The position numbers were made by a program, and so were the translations under genes. A model generated the notes under the pieces. It did no database searches. It was not told the origin of the DNA and worked only from the letters and a program-made list of their open reading frames with translations. A stretch of DNA of 64,000 bases from Cephalotus follicularis. Its lineage: Eukaryota; Streptophyta; Magnoliopsida; Oxalidales; Cephalotaceae. The DNA lies in assembly GCA_001972305.1 (NCBI GenBank), contig BDDD01000432.1:204530-268529 (forward strand). The letters run 5' to 3'. This document shows, piece by piece, positions 10,777-22,540 of the stretch. Each line of letters starts with the position of its first letter. Position 1 is the first letter of the stretch.

Positions 10777-13051
10777 GTATGCCAAATTCAGTAAGTGTGA
10801 GTTTTGGCTTGACCATGTGATCTTCCTTGGTCACATAGTTTCTGGAGAAGGTTTGGCCATAGAGTCGTCCAAAAGCAAGGTTTTCTGAGATTGGCAAAAA
10901 CCGAAGAATTTTATAGAGGTGTGCAGTTTTCTTGGCTTGGCGAGTTATTATTGGAGATTCATCTAGAATTTTTCTAGAATTTCCATGCCGTTGACACATC
11001 TGACTTGGAAGAAGGCTTTATTTATATGGGATGGAGACTGTGAGACTAGTTTCCAAGAGTTGAAGGATTGGTTGATCTCTGCTCATATCTTGGCATTGGC
11101 CAATGGTAGTGAAGATTTTTCCGTGTATAGCGATGCTTCGGGAAAAGGTTTGGGTTGCGTATTGATGCAACGTGGTAGGGTGATTGCTTATGCATCCAGG
11201 AATCTGAAGCAGTATGAAAAAAATTACCCAACGCATGATCTTGAATTGGCTACCATCATTTCTGCTCTTCAGAAATGGAGACACTATTTGTATGGGGCAC
11301 AGTTCAAAATATTCACTGATCACAAGTGCTTGAAATACCTATTCTGCCAAGATGAATTGAAGATGAGGCAGCGTAGATGGGTCAAATTCTTCAACGACTA
11401 TGATTGTAATATCTAGTATCATCCAGGGAAAGCAAATGTTGTTGCTAATGCTTTAAGTCGTAAAGCTATGATAGCTAGTACGATGGTGTCGCAGTGGAAA
11501 GTGTTGGAAAATTTTAAAAAATGGACTCCGTTTGTACGAACCCCCATCAATTTTATTGCTAATCTTGGAGCTCAGCCATCATTTCTTGATGAGATTAAGA
11601 ATGCTCAGATTCATGATCCTGAATTATAGAATATTCAAGAGTGTGTGGGATTAAGACCTGATTTTTAGATGCATTTTGATGGTATGCTGAGATATTGAGG
11701 ACGTGTTTGTCTTTCGAGTGATGATGGATTGAAGAATGAGATACTTTATGAGGCTCATAAATTTCAGTACAATATTCATCCTGGTAGTACAAAGATGTAT
11801 CGGGATATGAAGCGAAACTATTGGTGGTCCGGCATGAAGCGCGAGATCGTTGAGTATGTTGATAGGTGCTTTACTTGTTTGAGGGCGAAAGCCGAACACC
11901 AAAGGGCGGTAGGGTTATTGTAGTCATTGCAAGTAATAGAGTGGAAATGGGAACACGTGACTATGGATTTAGTTTTGGGTTTTCCATTGACACAGAATCG
12001 TCATAAGGCAGTGTGGGTTATCGTTGATAGACTCACGAAGTCCGCTGACTTTTTGCCCTCACATGTTACTGATTCAGAGAGCAAGTTGGGCTGGCTGTAC
12101 AAAACAAGAAATTGTGAGACTGCATGGTGTAGCTGTGAGTATTGTGTGTGATCGAGATTCAATTTTTACTTCCAACTTCTGGAAGTGTTTCCAGACAGCT
12201 TTTGGAACGAAGCTGAATTTCAGCATAAATTTTCATCCACAGACAGACAGACCGACAGTTCGAGCGTACTATCCAGACCTTAGAAGATATAACCCGAGCT
12301 TGTGTGATCAATTTCACTGGTACTTGGGAGGATCATATTCCCTTGATAGAGTTTTCGTACAATAATAGCTATCACTTAAGCATTGGTATGGGTCCGTACG
12401 AAGCTTTTTAAGGAGAGAAATGAAGATAACCTATCTGTTGGGATGAAGTTGGTGAACGACCAATACTTGGATCGGATCTTGTTGAGGAGACTACAGAGAA
12501 GCTCAAAGTGATTAAAGAGAGACTGCTTGCAGCTCAGAGTCAACAAAAGAGTTATGCCAATAGTGTGAAAAGGAGACCTTTGACTTTTGATATCAGATAT
12601 CACATTTTTCTAAAAGTTTCTCCTTGGAATGGTGTTCAGAGATTCGTGAAAGAGGGCAAACTAGCTCCACGCTAGATTGGTCCTTTTCAGATTCTCGTGA
12701 GAGTTGGGGAGGTGTCATACCAATTCGCTTTGCGTCATGCATTGTCAGGCGTGCATGATGTTTTTCATGTTTCCATGTTATGAGGTTACTTCTGAGATCC
12801 ATCTCACATCTTGGATTATGACTTGAACTCAATAGAAGGTGATCATTACTACAAAGAATTACCGATGAAGATTCTTTATTGGAAGACTCGGGTGTTGAGG
12901 AACCGAACCATTCCTATGGTGAAGGTTCAATGACAGTTCCATCATCCTGATGAAGGAATGCGGGAGTGTGAAGATGACATTCCGGAACGTTACCCTTATT
13001 TGTTATAGAGGTGTTAAAATTTGAGGATGAATTCTTTGAAGGAAGGGAGAA
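10777..13051 (+). pseudogene. 5'-truncated gypsy pol (element D): RT end, RNase H, integrase, C-terminus
   Basis: The sequence opens in the middle of the RT domain ([18 protein letters not shown], from 10778), continues with RNase H ([24 protein letters not shown]), the integrase zinc finger ([10 protein letters not shown]...CFTC, about 11770-11880), the integrase core ([21 protein letters not shown]) and a chromodomain-like tail near 12900-13005. Gag, protease and most of RT are missing. Stops are visible near 10888, 10967, 11416, 11626, 11667, 11697 and 11921. Frame changes occur near 12090 and again near 12245, just at the region of the catalytic Glu. Related to pol of A, B and G. The 5' break coincides exactly with the right edge of LTR E. 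It is followed directly by D's own 3' LTR. Confidence 0.9.
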
Positions 13052-13202
13052 TGTAATATCCCAAATTTCCATTAAATGTATTATTATAATTTTCATTGTA
13101 ATTTTATAACGAAGTATTGAAGATTATAGTTTTTCAGTTTGTGATGTTGGCTTTTGAGTGAAAAGTGTGCAGGATTGTTGTGATGAGTGGAAAATAAGAA
13201 AA

Positions 13203-13395
13203 AAGACGCTTTAAGCGTCGACGCCAAGAGATAGCGTTGATGCCAAGAGGTAAAGTGCGGCATTAAGGGTCCTTGCCCTAAAGTGTAGATGCCATAGAGC
13301 AATGCGTTAACGCGGTTCATCGAACCTGTTAGTGCTAAAGATGATAGTCAACGCGTCAATGCGCATCTCAGTACGTTGACTCCTAATCGTGATAA
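13203..13395. repeat. proximal cluster of GCGTCGACGCC-type motifs in D LTR
   Basis: Variants such as AAGCGTCGACGCC, AGCGTTGATGCC, GCGTTAACGC, ACGCGTCAATGCG and GTACGTTGAC follow one another 150-340 bp into the LTR. Confidence 0.65.
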
Positions 13396-14002
13396 CAGAT
13401 AAAGTTAAGGCACTGAAAGAAGACGTGCTAAGGACAGGTGTCACCCACTGGTCGGGAGCCTTATCACGCTAAAGGTAGTCTCTTACACATTCCACCATTT
13501 CTTCATGCCATAAATTGTAGAACGTGGGAGAGAAAGGGGATAGATGCATCATGCAGGCAGGTGAGAAATGAGAGGGAGAGAGAGAGAGATGCGCAATCTC
13601 CACAAAGCACGCCTCTCTTATTGGTCTTCAACCTGTGCCTGAGAAAACGAAAGAAAACAGAGGGAAATCGGGGAAAAGAAATGAGACAGAGATAGGGCAC
13701 ATCCTCTATACTTGAACCCGAAGATAACGATTGGAAGCACGAACCAGGAGTGGAGTCGAGCTTGGATTTCGAGTTCCTGTACCATAGTTGGAAGCTCAAG
13801 TGCTACGGGTTGGTGGTCTTGAAGAGGTGGACTACGATTCCTAACATGGAATATGGATTGGGATTATATAAATATGTTTTGAGCTTAATTATAATGGATG
13901 CATGAATGGTGGATTACGATTTGAGCCTGTGGTTTGCCATTAATGGATAAGCTGTTATGCATGTCTTGCTTGGAATGGAAATGGATTGACTTGTGAATAA
14001 AC

Positions 14003-14041
14003 TACAAGGGGAGGGGGGGGGGGGGGAATTGTAGTTTCAAA
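14003..14041. repeat. inverted repeat enclosing a 14-G run at the solo LTR edge
   Basis: AAACTACAA and TTGTAGTTT form a 9-bp inverted repeat enclosing GGGGA plus an uninterrupted run of 14 G (14013-14026). It sits at the extreme end of the SIRE-like LTR, where the ends of a linear DNA copy would be. Confidence 0.7.
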
Positions 14042-14633
14042 AAAAAATCTAATCTTTTCGCAATGAACAATATCAATATAAACAATAATGTAAAGAGATA
14101 GAGTTAGAGAGATTTGCAAACACTAGTTTAGAGTGGTTCGGCCAAACTCTTGCCTACGTCCACTTTTCCCAAGGATCTCCTTGAGTTTCCACTAGTTCTC
14201 CGAATACAATTGCGGGTGCTATTCGGTACACCTTTGTGATTGACCTCAATCACTTACAACTCTCTTTGGGTTCACTCCCCAAATTCACTAGGGTTCACTC
14301 CCCTATTACAATCAAAGTATAAAGTGTAGTGTTTGTAGCTAAACCTCTCACAAGGTTGGATATTACAAGATATAATTGCTCAATTCAGTGAGAACAAGAA
14401 AATAGCTTAAACTATGAAGAGAAAGCTTTTTGAATGAACTTTGAATTTGATTTGATCTTTGTATGTTTCTTTTGCTTGATCTTTGTATGTTTGATATTCT
14501 TCCTTCTTGTTCTCTGAGGTTTCAGTCTTCCTTTTATAACCATAAAAGGTTTGTAGCCGTTGCATGAATTATGGAAGCTTTTTTATTAAAGAATGTGTAG
14601 TTGCAATGTTGATATTTGTCTCTGCTGGTATAA

Positions 14634-15178
14634 AGACGTCGACTTCTTTCAAAACGCGTCGATGTCTTTGTAGCTGATAGCCGTTGGTAGTGCTTGTACT
14701 AGCCGTTCCAAGTTTCCTGGGTCTTGTTCATTTAAAAAGACGTCGATGTCTTTTTAAAAGGCATCGATGTCATTTCTGGGTAATCTCCAGGATTTGAATC
14801 TTTGAACATCACATCAACTTCTTTTGTTGGAGTCGATGTCTTTTCTGGGAAATGCAGGTAGCTCTAGAAAGGCGTCGATGTCTATGGAAAGGCGTCGATG
14901 TCTTTCATACGGACATCGATGTCTTTACTGATAAGCATCGATGTCATCACTCGAATTTGTCCTGTAACTTTGGCACCTAAAGACGTCGATGTCTTTAAGA
15001 TAGGGATCGACTTCTTTCGTACGGACGTCGATGTCTTTGCCTGTAGAAGTCGATGTCTTCATGTGAATTTGTCCTGTAACTTCTGCCATGAAAGGCGTCG
15101 ATGTCTATTAGAAAGGGATCGACTTCTTTCTGTACGAACGTCGATGTTATTCCTTGAAAGTCGATGTCTTCTTCTGCA
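14634..15178. repeat. cluster of GACGTCGATGTCTTT motifs in the SIRE-like solo LTR
   Basis: Some fifteen copies of RRCGTCGATGTCTTT or close variants (GGATCGACTTCTTT, GGCGTCGATGTCTAT, AAGTCGATGTCTTC). Two larger blocks each contain CCTGTAACTT between motifs, so part of the cluster grew by duplication of a longer unit. Confidence 0.75.
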
Positions 15179-15395
15179 GATGGTATATTGCTTTGATATT
15201 GAACTTGTAATTCCTTGCACATCAAGTAAACTTGTCAAATGCAAATATGTTATCATCAAAACAAGGATTGAGACTAAATCGTCAACAACTTGCATGTGTA
15301 GTTTTGCTTAGTTCCACTAGTTTTAAGCCATTGTTGTGCTTTGTAATGGAGAAGACGATGTCTGGTTTCATTGGACCGTCGATGCTTAGAGGAAA

Positions 15396-16343
15396 TGTAA
15401 TAACCGCAATTCTAATTAATGTATATTGCTCCAATTTTTAAATAAAATATACATTTTAATTGAGATTAATTGTCCAATTATTTTATGGATTATGATTGTT
15501 AATTTAATTGAGCAAATGGGCTTAAAATAACCAAAAGTAACCATCGACAACCGACTGACACAGGGGAACAGTCGACTGTCTAATGCGTGGGGTGACAGTC
15601 GACTACCTGTTAAAGACAGTAGTCTGAAATGGCACAGAACAGGTGTCTGTGCATGCCTGTGTGACAGAACCAAAGGGATTGCATGGTGGGCGGGTGTCAT
15701 GCGTGACAGTAGCCACCTGAAACATGCAAAAAGGGATGCTTTGCATGTGCTCTGCAGACCTGCAACCTGCAACCGAAATGGAAAAAGAGAAAGGTGAGAA
15801 AGAGGAATGCATGTGACAGAGAGAAGGAAGAGAGAAGGCAGAGTTATGAGAATCTGGCGAAGTCAAAGGTTCCTAAGCCTTTATATCAGCTATTGGATTA
15901 AAGTATGAGTGTTAGAAAACACTGAGAGAAGAGTAGAATTGCTGGAGAATTGTGAAAGCTTGCATTGAGGATTTGGAGAGTTCAAAGGAAGAGTTGAAGC
16001 TTTGGATTTTCTTGGTAAGTTCTCAATCCAAACTCACTGCTAATGTGATGAAATGTAACTGGGAGGATGTTAGATATCTTCTGTTAACATGATTAAGGTT
16101 AGCAAATTCTAGAATTGAAATGGAATTGGTACTGTATTTGTATTGAACGGTTCATACCCCGTAATGTTGTTGTACTTCCTTATGTAAAAGGATAATTGAT
16201 GGATTGTTACGCACGTAGTATGGTCTGCGTGCGGATGACTTATGTTATTTATGAATTGTTGAATGAGAATGCTGGATTATAATTATTTCTGATATCACCG
16301 TATATGCTTGTGCCTAATGGAATTGGAAAAATGGGGTGTGACA
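15396..16343 (+). repeat. 5' LTR of element C
   Basis: Begins TGTAATAACCGC and ends GGGGTGTGACA. It contains CAGTCGACTG motifs at about 15547-15625, a TATATC box at 15882-15887, and TTG|GTAAGT at 16012-16020. Compared with the H and I LTRs, more than 1.5 kb is missing after about 16130, including the distal motif slot and the LTR-internal acceptor box. Compared with its own 3' LTR it lacks about 240 bp at the same place and has about 20 bp extra in the motif cluster. Confidence 0.9.
15882..16020 (+). promoter_or_regulatory. TATA-like box and putative 5' splice site in C 5' LTR
   Basis: TATATC at 15882 is followed 132 bp later by TTG|GTAAGT (intron would start at 16015). The 3' LTR has the same pair (TATA at 21537, donor at 21670). 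The spacing matches H (about 130) and I (about 141). Role inferred from position and consensus only. Confidence 0.55.
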
Positions 16344-16347
16344 AGCA

Positions 16348-16359
16348 TGGTATCAGAGC
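16348..16359 (+). other. primer-binding site (initiator Met-tRNA)
   Basis: TGGTATCAGAGC lies four bases after the 5' LTR end. This is the usual plant gypsy site complementary to the 3' end of initiator methionine tRNA, from which minus-strand DNA synthesis starts. Confidence 0.9.
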
Positions 16360-16435
16360 ATATTCCATATATGCTAGATGGGATAAGTTTCTCAGAAATT
16401 AAGTGAAATTGTTTCCTAATGATTATGTCATTCCA

Positions 16436-16440
16436 TATAG
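16436..16440 (+). promoter_or_regulatory. putative 3' splice site just before C gag
   Basis: CATTCCATATAG ends at 16440, eight bases before the gag ATG at 16449, with a CTAAT branchpoint-like word about 25 bp upstream. The identical arrangement occurs in H, and an analogous one in A and B. Confidence 0.45.
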
Positions 16441-16448
16441 GAAACCGA

Positions 16449-19400
16449 ATGGACCTACGAAGAGGTAGATTAGGAAGGCGTAGAGCCGATGAAGGTGTCA
16501 GTGCACCTCCAGTACATGGAAATGACCCGCCATTGAATGAAGGAGTGAACATTCCCCCAGCGCATGACGAGAGGAGTCACTTTGACCGCATGGCTGACCT
16601 GTTTCAACAACAGATGCAAGCTAATGCGGCCAACATGGAACAGATTCGGCAAATGTACGAGGCTAACCGTGCCTATCAACAAGCACCTGAAGCTTGTCAC
16701 GTAGGTGGTTTTGGCCGAGATCTGGAGCGGTTCATGAGACAGAATCCTCCGACTTTCAATGGTGAACTGAATACTACTGTGGCCGAGCAGTGGATTAGGG
16801 ATTTGGAGAAAATATTTGCTGCCCTGGAGTGCACCGATGAGCAGAAACTCAATTTTGCCGTGTACCGCTTATGGCTTTGTACCGCTTATGGGGTGAGGCT
16901 ACTTACTGGTGGGAAAGGACTGAAGCAAAATGGGAAGCCCGTGGACTTGACAGGACTTGGGACAGATTTCAGTCTGAGTTTCTCGAGGCTTATGTACCAC
17001 AGATAGAGCGTGACCGATGGGAGACAGAATTGATGGAGTTACGTCAAGGAGACATGACGGTAGCTCAGTACCAGACCAGATTTGTGGAGCTGGCAAGACA
17101 TACACCTTATCTTGTGGAGGGTGAATCACGGATGATCCGAAGGCTCCTAAAAGGCCTTCGACCCGACATCAGATCTAAACTGTTGATGCTGCAGCTGACC
17201 ACTTTTTTTGATGTTGCTGAGAGGGAGATGATTCTTGAAGCAGATACGAATGAAAAAAGGGAAGAACAAACTCGTACTAATCAACCGAGGGCCGCACAGT
17301 CACGGGGGTAGGGGAGTAATAATCCTACTAAGTCAACAAAGTCTGACAACAGGGGTCAAGGAGGTTCTCGACGCCGAAACTCATGATCAAGGACACCTAG
17401 CCAAAACAGTCAACAGAATGCAGGTGGATGTGCTTTTTACGGTCGTCAGAATCATGATGAGACTGAATGCTGGAAGAAGATGGGAAAGTGCTTGACGTGT
17501 GGTTCACAAGATCACATGATGAATGGTTGTCCGATGATGAGGGATCAAGCACGTGACCAACAAGGAAGTGCTGGTGCTAGTGGTAGTGTTGCGGCTGCTC
17601 AACCGCGGAAGGACACCAAGAAAGGGATTGTGAAAGGTAGGGTCTACACCTTATCTAAGGATGATGTGCCAGAGTCTACTACTATTGTGGGAGGTACTAT
17701 TTACATATCCGGCATACTAGCTCATGTATTGATTGAGCCTGGTGTGACTCATTCATTCATTGCATCAGAATTTTCTCGTAAATTGCATGGTACTACTTCT
17801 AGATTGCCTTATGTATTGGGAATGAGTACTCCAGCGGGTACGTGTCTTCTATCCGATACTGTTATTAAAGATTTTGAGTTCATGGTAGCTGGAATCCAAC
17901 TGTCTGCTAACTTGATAGTATTTCCCATCCGAGATTTTGATGTGATCTTGAGGATGGACTGGTTGTATGTTCATCATGCTTGTGTTGATTGCTACAACAG
18001 GATGATGATTTTTTGTCTTCAAGATGGGACAGAGTGCAAATTTATCCGGGAGAAGAATGTTTCTGCTTCGATCATTTTATATACTCGAGCACAGAAGTAT
18101 CTCAAGCAAGGATGCGAGGGCTATTTGGCGTATGTGATTGATCATACGAAAGGTACGCCCAGTATTGAACAAGTGCCTGTTGTATGCGAATTTCTTGATG
18201 TATTTCCAGATGAACTCACTTCATTGCCACCGGAGAGGGATATAGAGTTCAGTTTTGAGCTGTTGCCTGGAACTGCTCCTATATCCAGAGCATCGTACCG
18301 AATGGCTCCTTCCAAACTGAAGGAGTTGAAGTTTCAATTGCAAGACTGAGTGTATCACCGTGGGGAGCACCGATTCTGTTTGTTAAAAAGAAAGATAGAT
18401 CGATGCGGCTATGCATCGATTACAGGCTGCTAAATCAGGTGACTGTGAAGAACAAGTATCCTCTGCCACACAGTGAGGAGTTGTTCGACCAATTGCAAGG
18501 CTCAACTGTATTCTCCAAACTTGACCTAAGAATAGGTTATCATCAGTTGAGGATCAGAGAAGGTGATGTGGAGAAAACCGCATTTCGAACCAATTATGGG
18601 CATTACGAATTTCTAATACTGTCGTTTGGTTTGACAAATGCCCCTGCAGTCTTTATGTGTCTGATGAACAAAGTGTTCCAACCTTATCTTGACCAGTTTG
18701 TCGTTATATTCCTAGATGACATCCTGATTTATTCGAAGATCATTGAGGAACACATGCAGCACTTGAGAATTGTATTGCAGACACTACGGAAGGAACAGCT
18801 ATACGCCAAATTCAGCAAGTTCGAATTTTGGCTGGATCATGTGACTTTCCTAGGTCATATTGTGTCGAGTGGAGGATTGTCAGTGGATCCTTCGAAGATA
18901 GAGAGTATTGTTGATTGGCCCCAACCGAGGAACGTTAGTGAGGTTCGTAGTTTCTTGGTATTGGCTGGCTACTACCGCAGATTCATCAAGGGGTTTTCAA
19001 AGCTTGCTGCACCTTTGACACAGTTGACTTAGAAAAAGTCAAGTTTTGTGTGGGATGAGAACTGTGAGGAAAGTTTCCAAGAATTGAAGAGTCTGTTGAT
19101 TTCGGCTCCAGTGTTCGCATTACCTGAGGGTAATGAGGGTTTTTCTGTCTATACTGATGCTTCTGGGAAGGGATTGGGATGCGTTCTTATGCAACATGGT
19201 AGGGTGATTGCATACGCATCAAGGAAGCTAAAGTCGTACGAGGAAAATTATCCCGTACATGATCTTGAGTTGGCGGCCATAGTGTTTGCTTTGCAGAAAT
19301 GGAGGCACTACCTCTATGGTGCTCAGTTTGAGATCTTTACTGACCATAAGAGTTTAAAACACTTGTTTTCCCAGAAGGAGCTCAACATGAGACAGAGGCG

Positions 19401-21030
19401 ATGTGTGGAATTCTTTAATGACAACAACTGCAACATTCAATACCACCCGAGAAAGGCAAATGTACTGGCTGATGCGCTGAGTCGCAAGGCAATGATTGCT
19501 GGAGCAATGGTTTCACAGTGGAAGCTATTGGAGAAATTTCAGAGATGGAATCGGTTCATGGTTTCCCGAGGAGTTATTATGGCAAGTTTGAGGGCACAAC
19601 CGAAACTTCTGGAACGTATTCTGACTTCTCAGTCTAGTGATTCTGAATTGTGGAGTATCCATGAGAACCTAGACACTAATTCTGAGTTCTCCATTCATAC
19701 TGATGGCATATTGAGGTTCCGGGGGAGGATATGTGTTCCGGATGATGAGAACATCAAGAATGAGCTACTGCAACAAACTCACAAATCAAAATATAGTGTT
19801 CACCCTGGAAGTTCCAAGATGTGGCACGACCTGAAAAAGAACTACTGGTGGAGTGGCATGAAACGAAAGATTGCTGAATATGTAGCAAGATGTTTGACCT
19901 GCCAGAGAGTGAAGGCTGAACATCAGAAACCTGCGGGACTGCTACAATTGTTACCAGTGGTTGAATGGAAATGGGAGCATGTGACCATGGACTTCGTGTC
20001 AGGATTGCCGAGGTCACAGAATCAGCATGAGGCAGTGTGGGTAGTAGTGGACAGACTTACCAAGTCTGCTCACTTTCTTTCGATGAACATGACGTATTCT
20101 ATCGAGAAGCTTGCTCAATTGCATATCCGGGAGATAGTGAGATTGCATGGGGTGCCTGTCAGTATTGTCTGCGACTGAGATGCTAGATTTACTTCGAGGT
20201 TCTGGAAGAAGTTCCAAACAGCGATGGGGCCAACCTTGAACTTTAGCACTGCATTCCACCCACAGACTGACGGACAGTCCGAGCGTACTATTAAGACCCT
20301 GGAGGATATGCTACGGGCTTGCATGATTGATTTTGCTGGGAGTTGGGAGGATCATCTAGCATTGATTGAGTTCTCCTACAACAACAGTTTTCACACCAGC
20401 ATTGGAATGGCTCCCTATGAAGCTTTGTATGGAAGGAAGTGCAAATCACCTAATTGTTGGGATGAAGTAGGTGAGAGACAAGTGATGGGACCAGACTTGG
20501 TACAAGAGACCACCGATAAAGTGGAAATAATCAAGAAGAGGCTGCTAGCTACACAAAGTCGGCAGAAGAGTTACCCCGATAGCAAGAGAAGGAAGCTAGA
20601 ATTCGAGAAGGGGGATCACGTTTTCTTGAAGATCTCGCCCTCGAAAGGGATACATAGTTTTGGCCTCAAAGGGAAGTTGGCACCGAGGTATATTGGGCCG
20701 TATGAAATACTTGAGAGAGTGGGGGAGGTAGCATATCAGATTTCTATACCGCCTAGTTTGTTGGATGTGTATAACGTATTTCATGTTTCAATGTTACGGA
20801 AATACGTACCCGACCCATCTCACATTTGGAGCTACGACCCTAGATTAATTAGCCCTAGATTGACTTAGGAGGAAAGACCTACGAGGATAGTGGATCGAAC
20901 GGAAAATGTACTAAGGAATAAGACCATTCCTATGGTAAAAGTGTTGTGGCGTTTTCACGGAGCGGAGGAAGCTACGTGGGAGCGTGAGGACGAAATGATG
21001 GAGACATTTCCCCACTTGTTCGGAATGTAA
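16449..21030 (+). pseudogene. gag-pol of element C (Tekay/Del-type chromovirus), broken
   Basis: ATG at 16449 opens Gag (MDLRRGRLGRRRADEG). A short duplication around 16862-16890 (TACCGCTTATGG repeated) shifts the frame; Gag continues to a stop at 17309. Zinc knuckle CLTCGSQDHMMNGC is near 17489. The protease site reads LIEPGVTHSF near 17730, so its catalytic Asp is Glu. About 26 bp are deleted at 18345 and the frame changes again. RT keeps its catalytic FLDD (near 18712), then a stop occurs at 19030. RNase H ([10 protein letters not shown]) and the integrase zinc finger and core ([24 protein letters not shown]) follow with stops at 20176 and 20866. The C-terminus ends in a chromodomain-like stretch (VKVLWRFHGAEEATWERE), stop 21028-21030. 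Non-autonomous. Confidence 0.92.
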
Positions 21031-21058
21031 GGGATAAATTCGAGGATGAATTTTCTTT

Positions 21059-21071
21059 AAGTAGGGGGAAA
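21059..21071 (+). other. polypurine tract of element C
   Basis: AAGTAGGGGGAAA immediately precedes the 3' LTR, the expected plus-strand priming site. Confidence 0.8.
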
Positions 21072-22237
21072 TGTAATAACCACAATTTCAATTAATGTAT
21101 ATTGCTCCAATTTTTAAATAAAATATACATTTTAATTGAGATTAATTGTCCAATTATTTTACGGATTGTGGTTGTTAATTTAATTGAGCAAATGGGTTTA
21201 AAATAACCAAAAGCAACCATGGACAGCCGACTGCCACACGGGAATAGTCGACTGTCTGATGCGTGGGGTGACAGTCGACTGGAATGGCACAGAATAGGTG
21301 TTTGTGCATGCCTGTGTGACAGAAACAAAGGGATTGCATGGTGGGCAGGTGTCATGCGTGACAATAGCCACCTGAAACATGCAAAAAGGGATGCTTTGCG
21401 TGTGCTCTACAGACCTCCAACCTACAACTGAAATGGAAAGAGAGAAAGGTGAGAAAGAGGAATGCATGTGACAGAGAGAAGGAAGAGAGAAGGCTGAGTT
21501 ATGAGAATCTGGCGAATTCAAAGGTTCCTAAGCCTTTATATCAGCTGTTGGATTAAAGTATGAGTGTTAGAAAACACTGAGAGAATAGGAGAATTGCTGG
21601 AGAATCGTGAAAGCTTGCATTGAGGATTTGGAGAGCTCAAAGGAAGAGTTGAAGCTTTGGATTTTCTTGGTAAGTTCTCAATCTGATCTCACTGCTAATG
21701 TGATGAAATGTAACTGGGAGGATGTTAGATATCTTCTGTTAACATGATTAAGGTTAGCAAATTCTAGAATTGAAATGGAATTGTTAAAGGATACAAGGAA
21801 AGTTTAGAATTATAAGCCTTTAATTAAATTACAGTTGTTGTTAGTTGTCAAGATATATGTATACTGATTCCCTTAAGTATATATATACATATTCTGTCAA
21901 CACGTTAAGATGAAGAATCTGGAATTGAAAATATTTGACAAAGAGTCCAAGAGAAGTTGTAAAAGGGTAATTATGAAACTTAATGAACTTCTATTCTTCT
22001 TAAGGTTGTTATTTTTGATGATGTACTGTATTTGTATTGAACGGTTCATACCCCGTAATGTTGTTGTACTTCCTTATGTAAAAGGATAATTGATGGATTG
22101 TTACGCACGTAGTATGGGGTACGTGCGGATGACTTATGTTATTTATGAATTGTTGAATGAGAATGCTGGATTATAATTATTTCTGATACCACCGTATATG
22201 CTTGTGCCTAATGGAATTTGAAAAACGGGATGTGACA
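21072..22237 (+). repeat. 3' LTR of element C
   Basis: Begins TGTAATAACCAC, ends GGGATGTGACA. It matches the 5' LTR except for about 240 bp present only here (about 21784-22023, with TATATATATACATA) and a small deletion in the CAGTCGACTG cluster (21222-21285). The end of the extra block (TTAAGGTTGTT) matches sequence near the 3' end of the I and H LTRs, so the 3' LTR keeps more of the ancestral LTR than the 5' copy. Confidence 0.9.
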
Positions 22238-22239
22238 GG

Positions 22240-22540
22240 AAAAGCGTCGCCGCCTTGGCCTGTTATGTGAGGAGGAAGACACTTTAAGCGTTGATGCCAA
22301 GAGATCAATGTTGATGCCTAAGGTTCCTACATTAAAGCGTCGACGCCCAAGAGACAAAACGTTGACGCCTAGAAGGTCTGTCATAAACGTGATCCACCAT
22401 AAACGTTGATGCCTAGTGGAGGTGTGTTGAGGCCTAGGAGGACTTCCAAGCACGTTGACGCCTAGAGGGTATGTGTTGACGCCTAGGAAGACTGTCATGC
22501 ACGTTGACGTCTAGAGGGTATACGTCGACACCCTGTTTGC
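22240..22540. repeat. distal cluster of GCGTCGACGCC-type motifs in D LTR
   Basis: Continuation of D's LTR after element C: repeated AAAGCGTCGACGCC, AACGTTGACGCCTAG, GTGTTGACGCCTAGG and CACGTTGACGTCTAGA variants, about nine copies, several followed by CTAGGAGG or CTAGAGGG. Confidence 0.7.

Larger units (their letters stand above)
13994..15287 (-). mobile_element. SIRE/Maximus-like copia solo LTR with ACTTG target duplication
   Basis: A 1,294-bp segment with TG...CA ends is flanked by ACTTG at 13989-13993 and 15288-15292, so it is an insertion reduced to one LTR by recombination. Its right end (GAGACTAAATCGTCAACA) closely matches the LTR end at 56745, which there abuts a minus-strand polypurine tract; this sets the orientation as minus. 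It also contains the phrase TTTAGAGTGGTTCGGCC followed by CCTACGTCC, typical of plant SIRE/Maximus-type LTRs. It carries a dense GACGTCGATGTC cluster (about 14634-15178). It lies inside D's 3' LTR. Confidence 0.85.
15396..22237 (+). mobile_element. gypsy element C, complete boundaries, GGAAA target duplication
   Basis: A 6.8-kb Ty3/gypsy element with both LTRs, a primer-binding site, gag-pol and a polypurine tract, flanked by GGAAA at 15391-15395 and 22238-22242. It is inserted in the distal motif cluster of D's 3' LTR, on the same strand. Coding is related to H and I, but its LTRs are much shorter (948 and 1,166 bp against about 2.56 kb). Confidence 0.93.

Noticed and set aside
16348..16359. 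Primer-binding sites as tRNA gene remnants
   Set aside because: The 12 bases only complement the tRNA 3' end and sit directly after LTR ends; no tRNA body is present.
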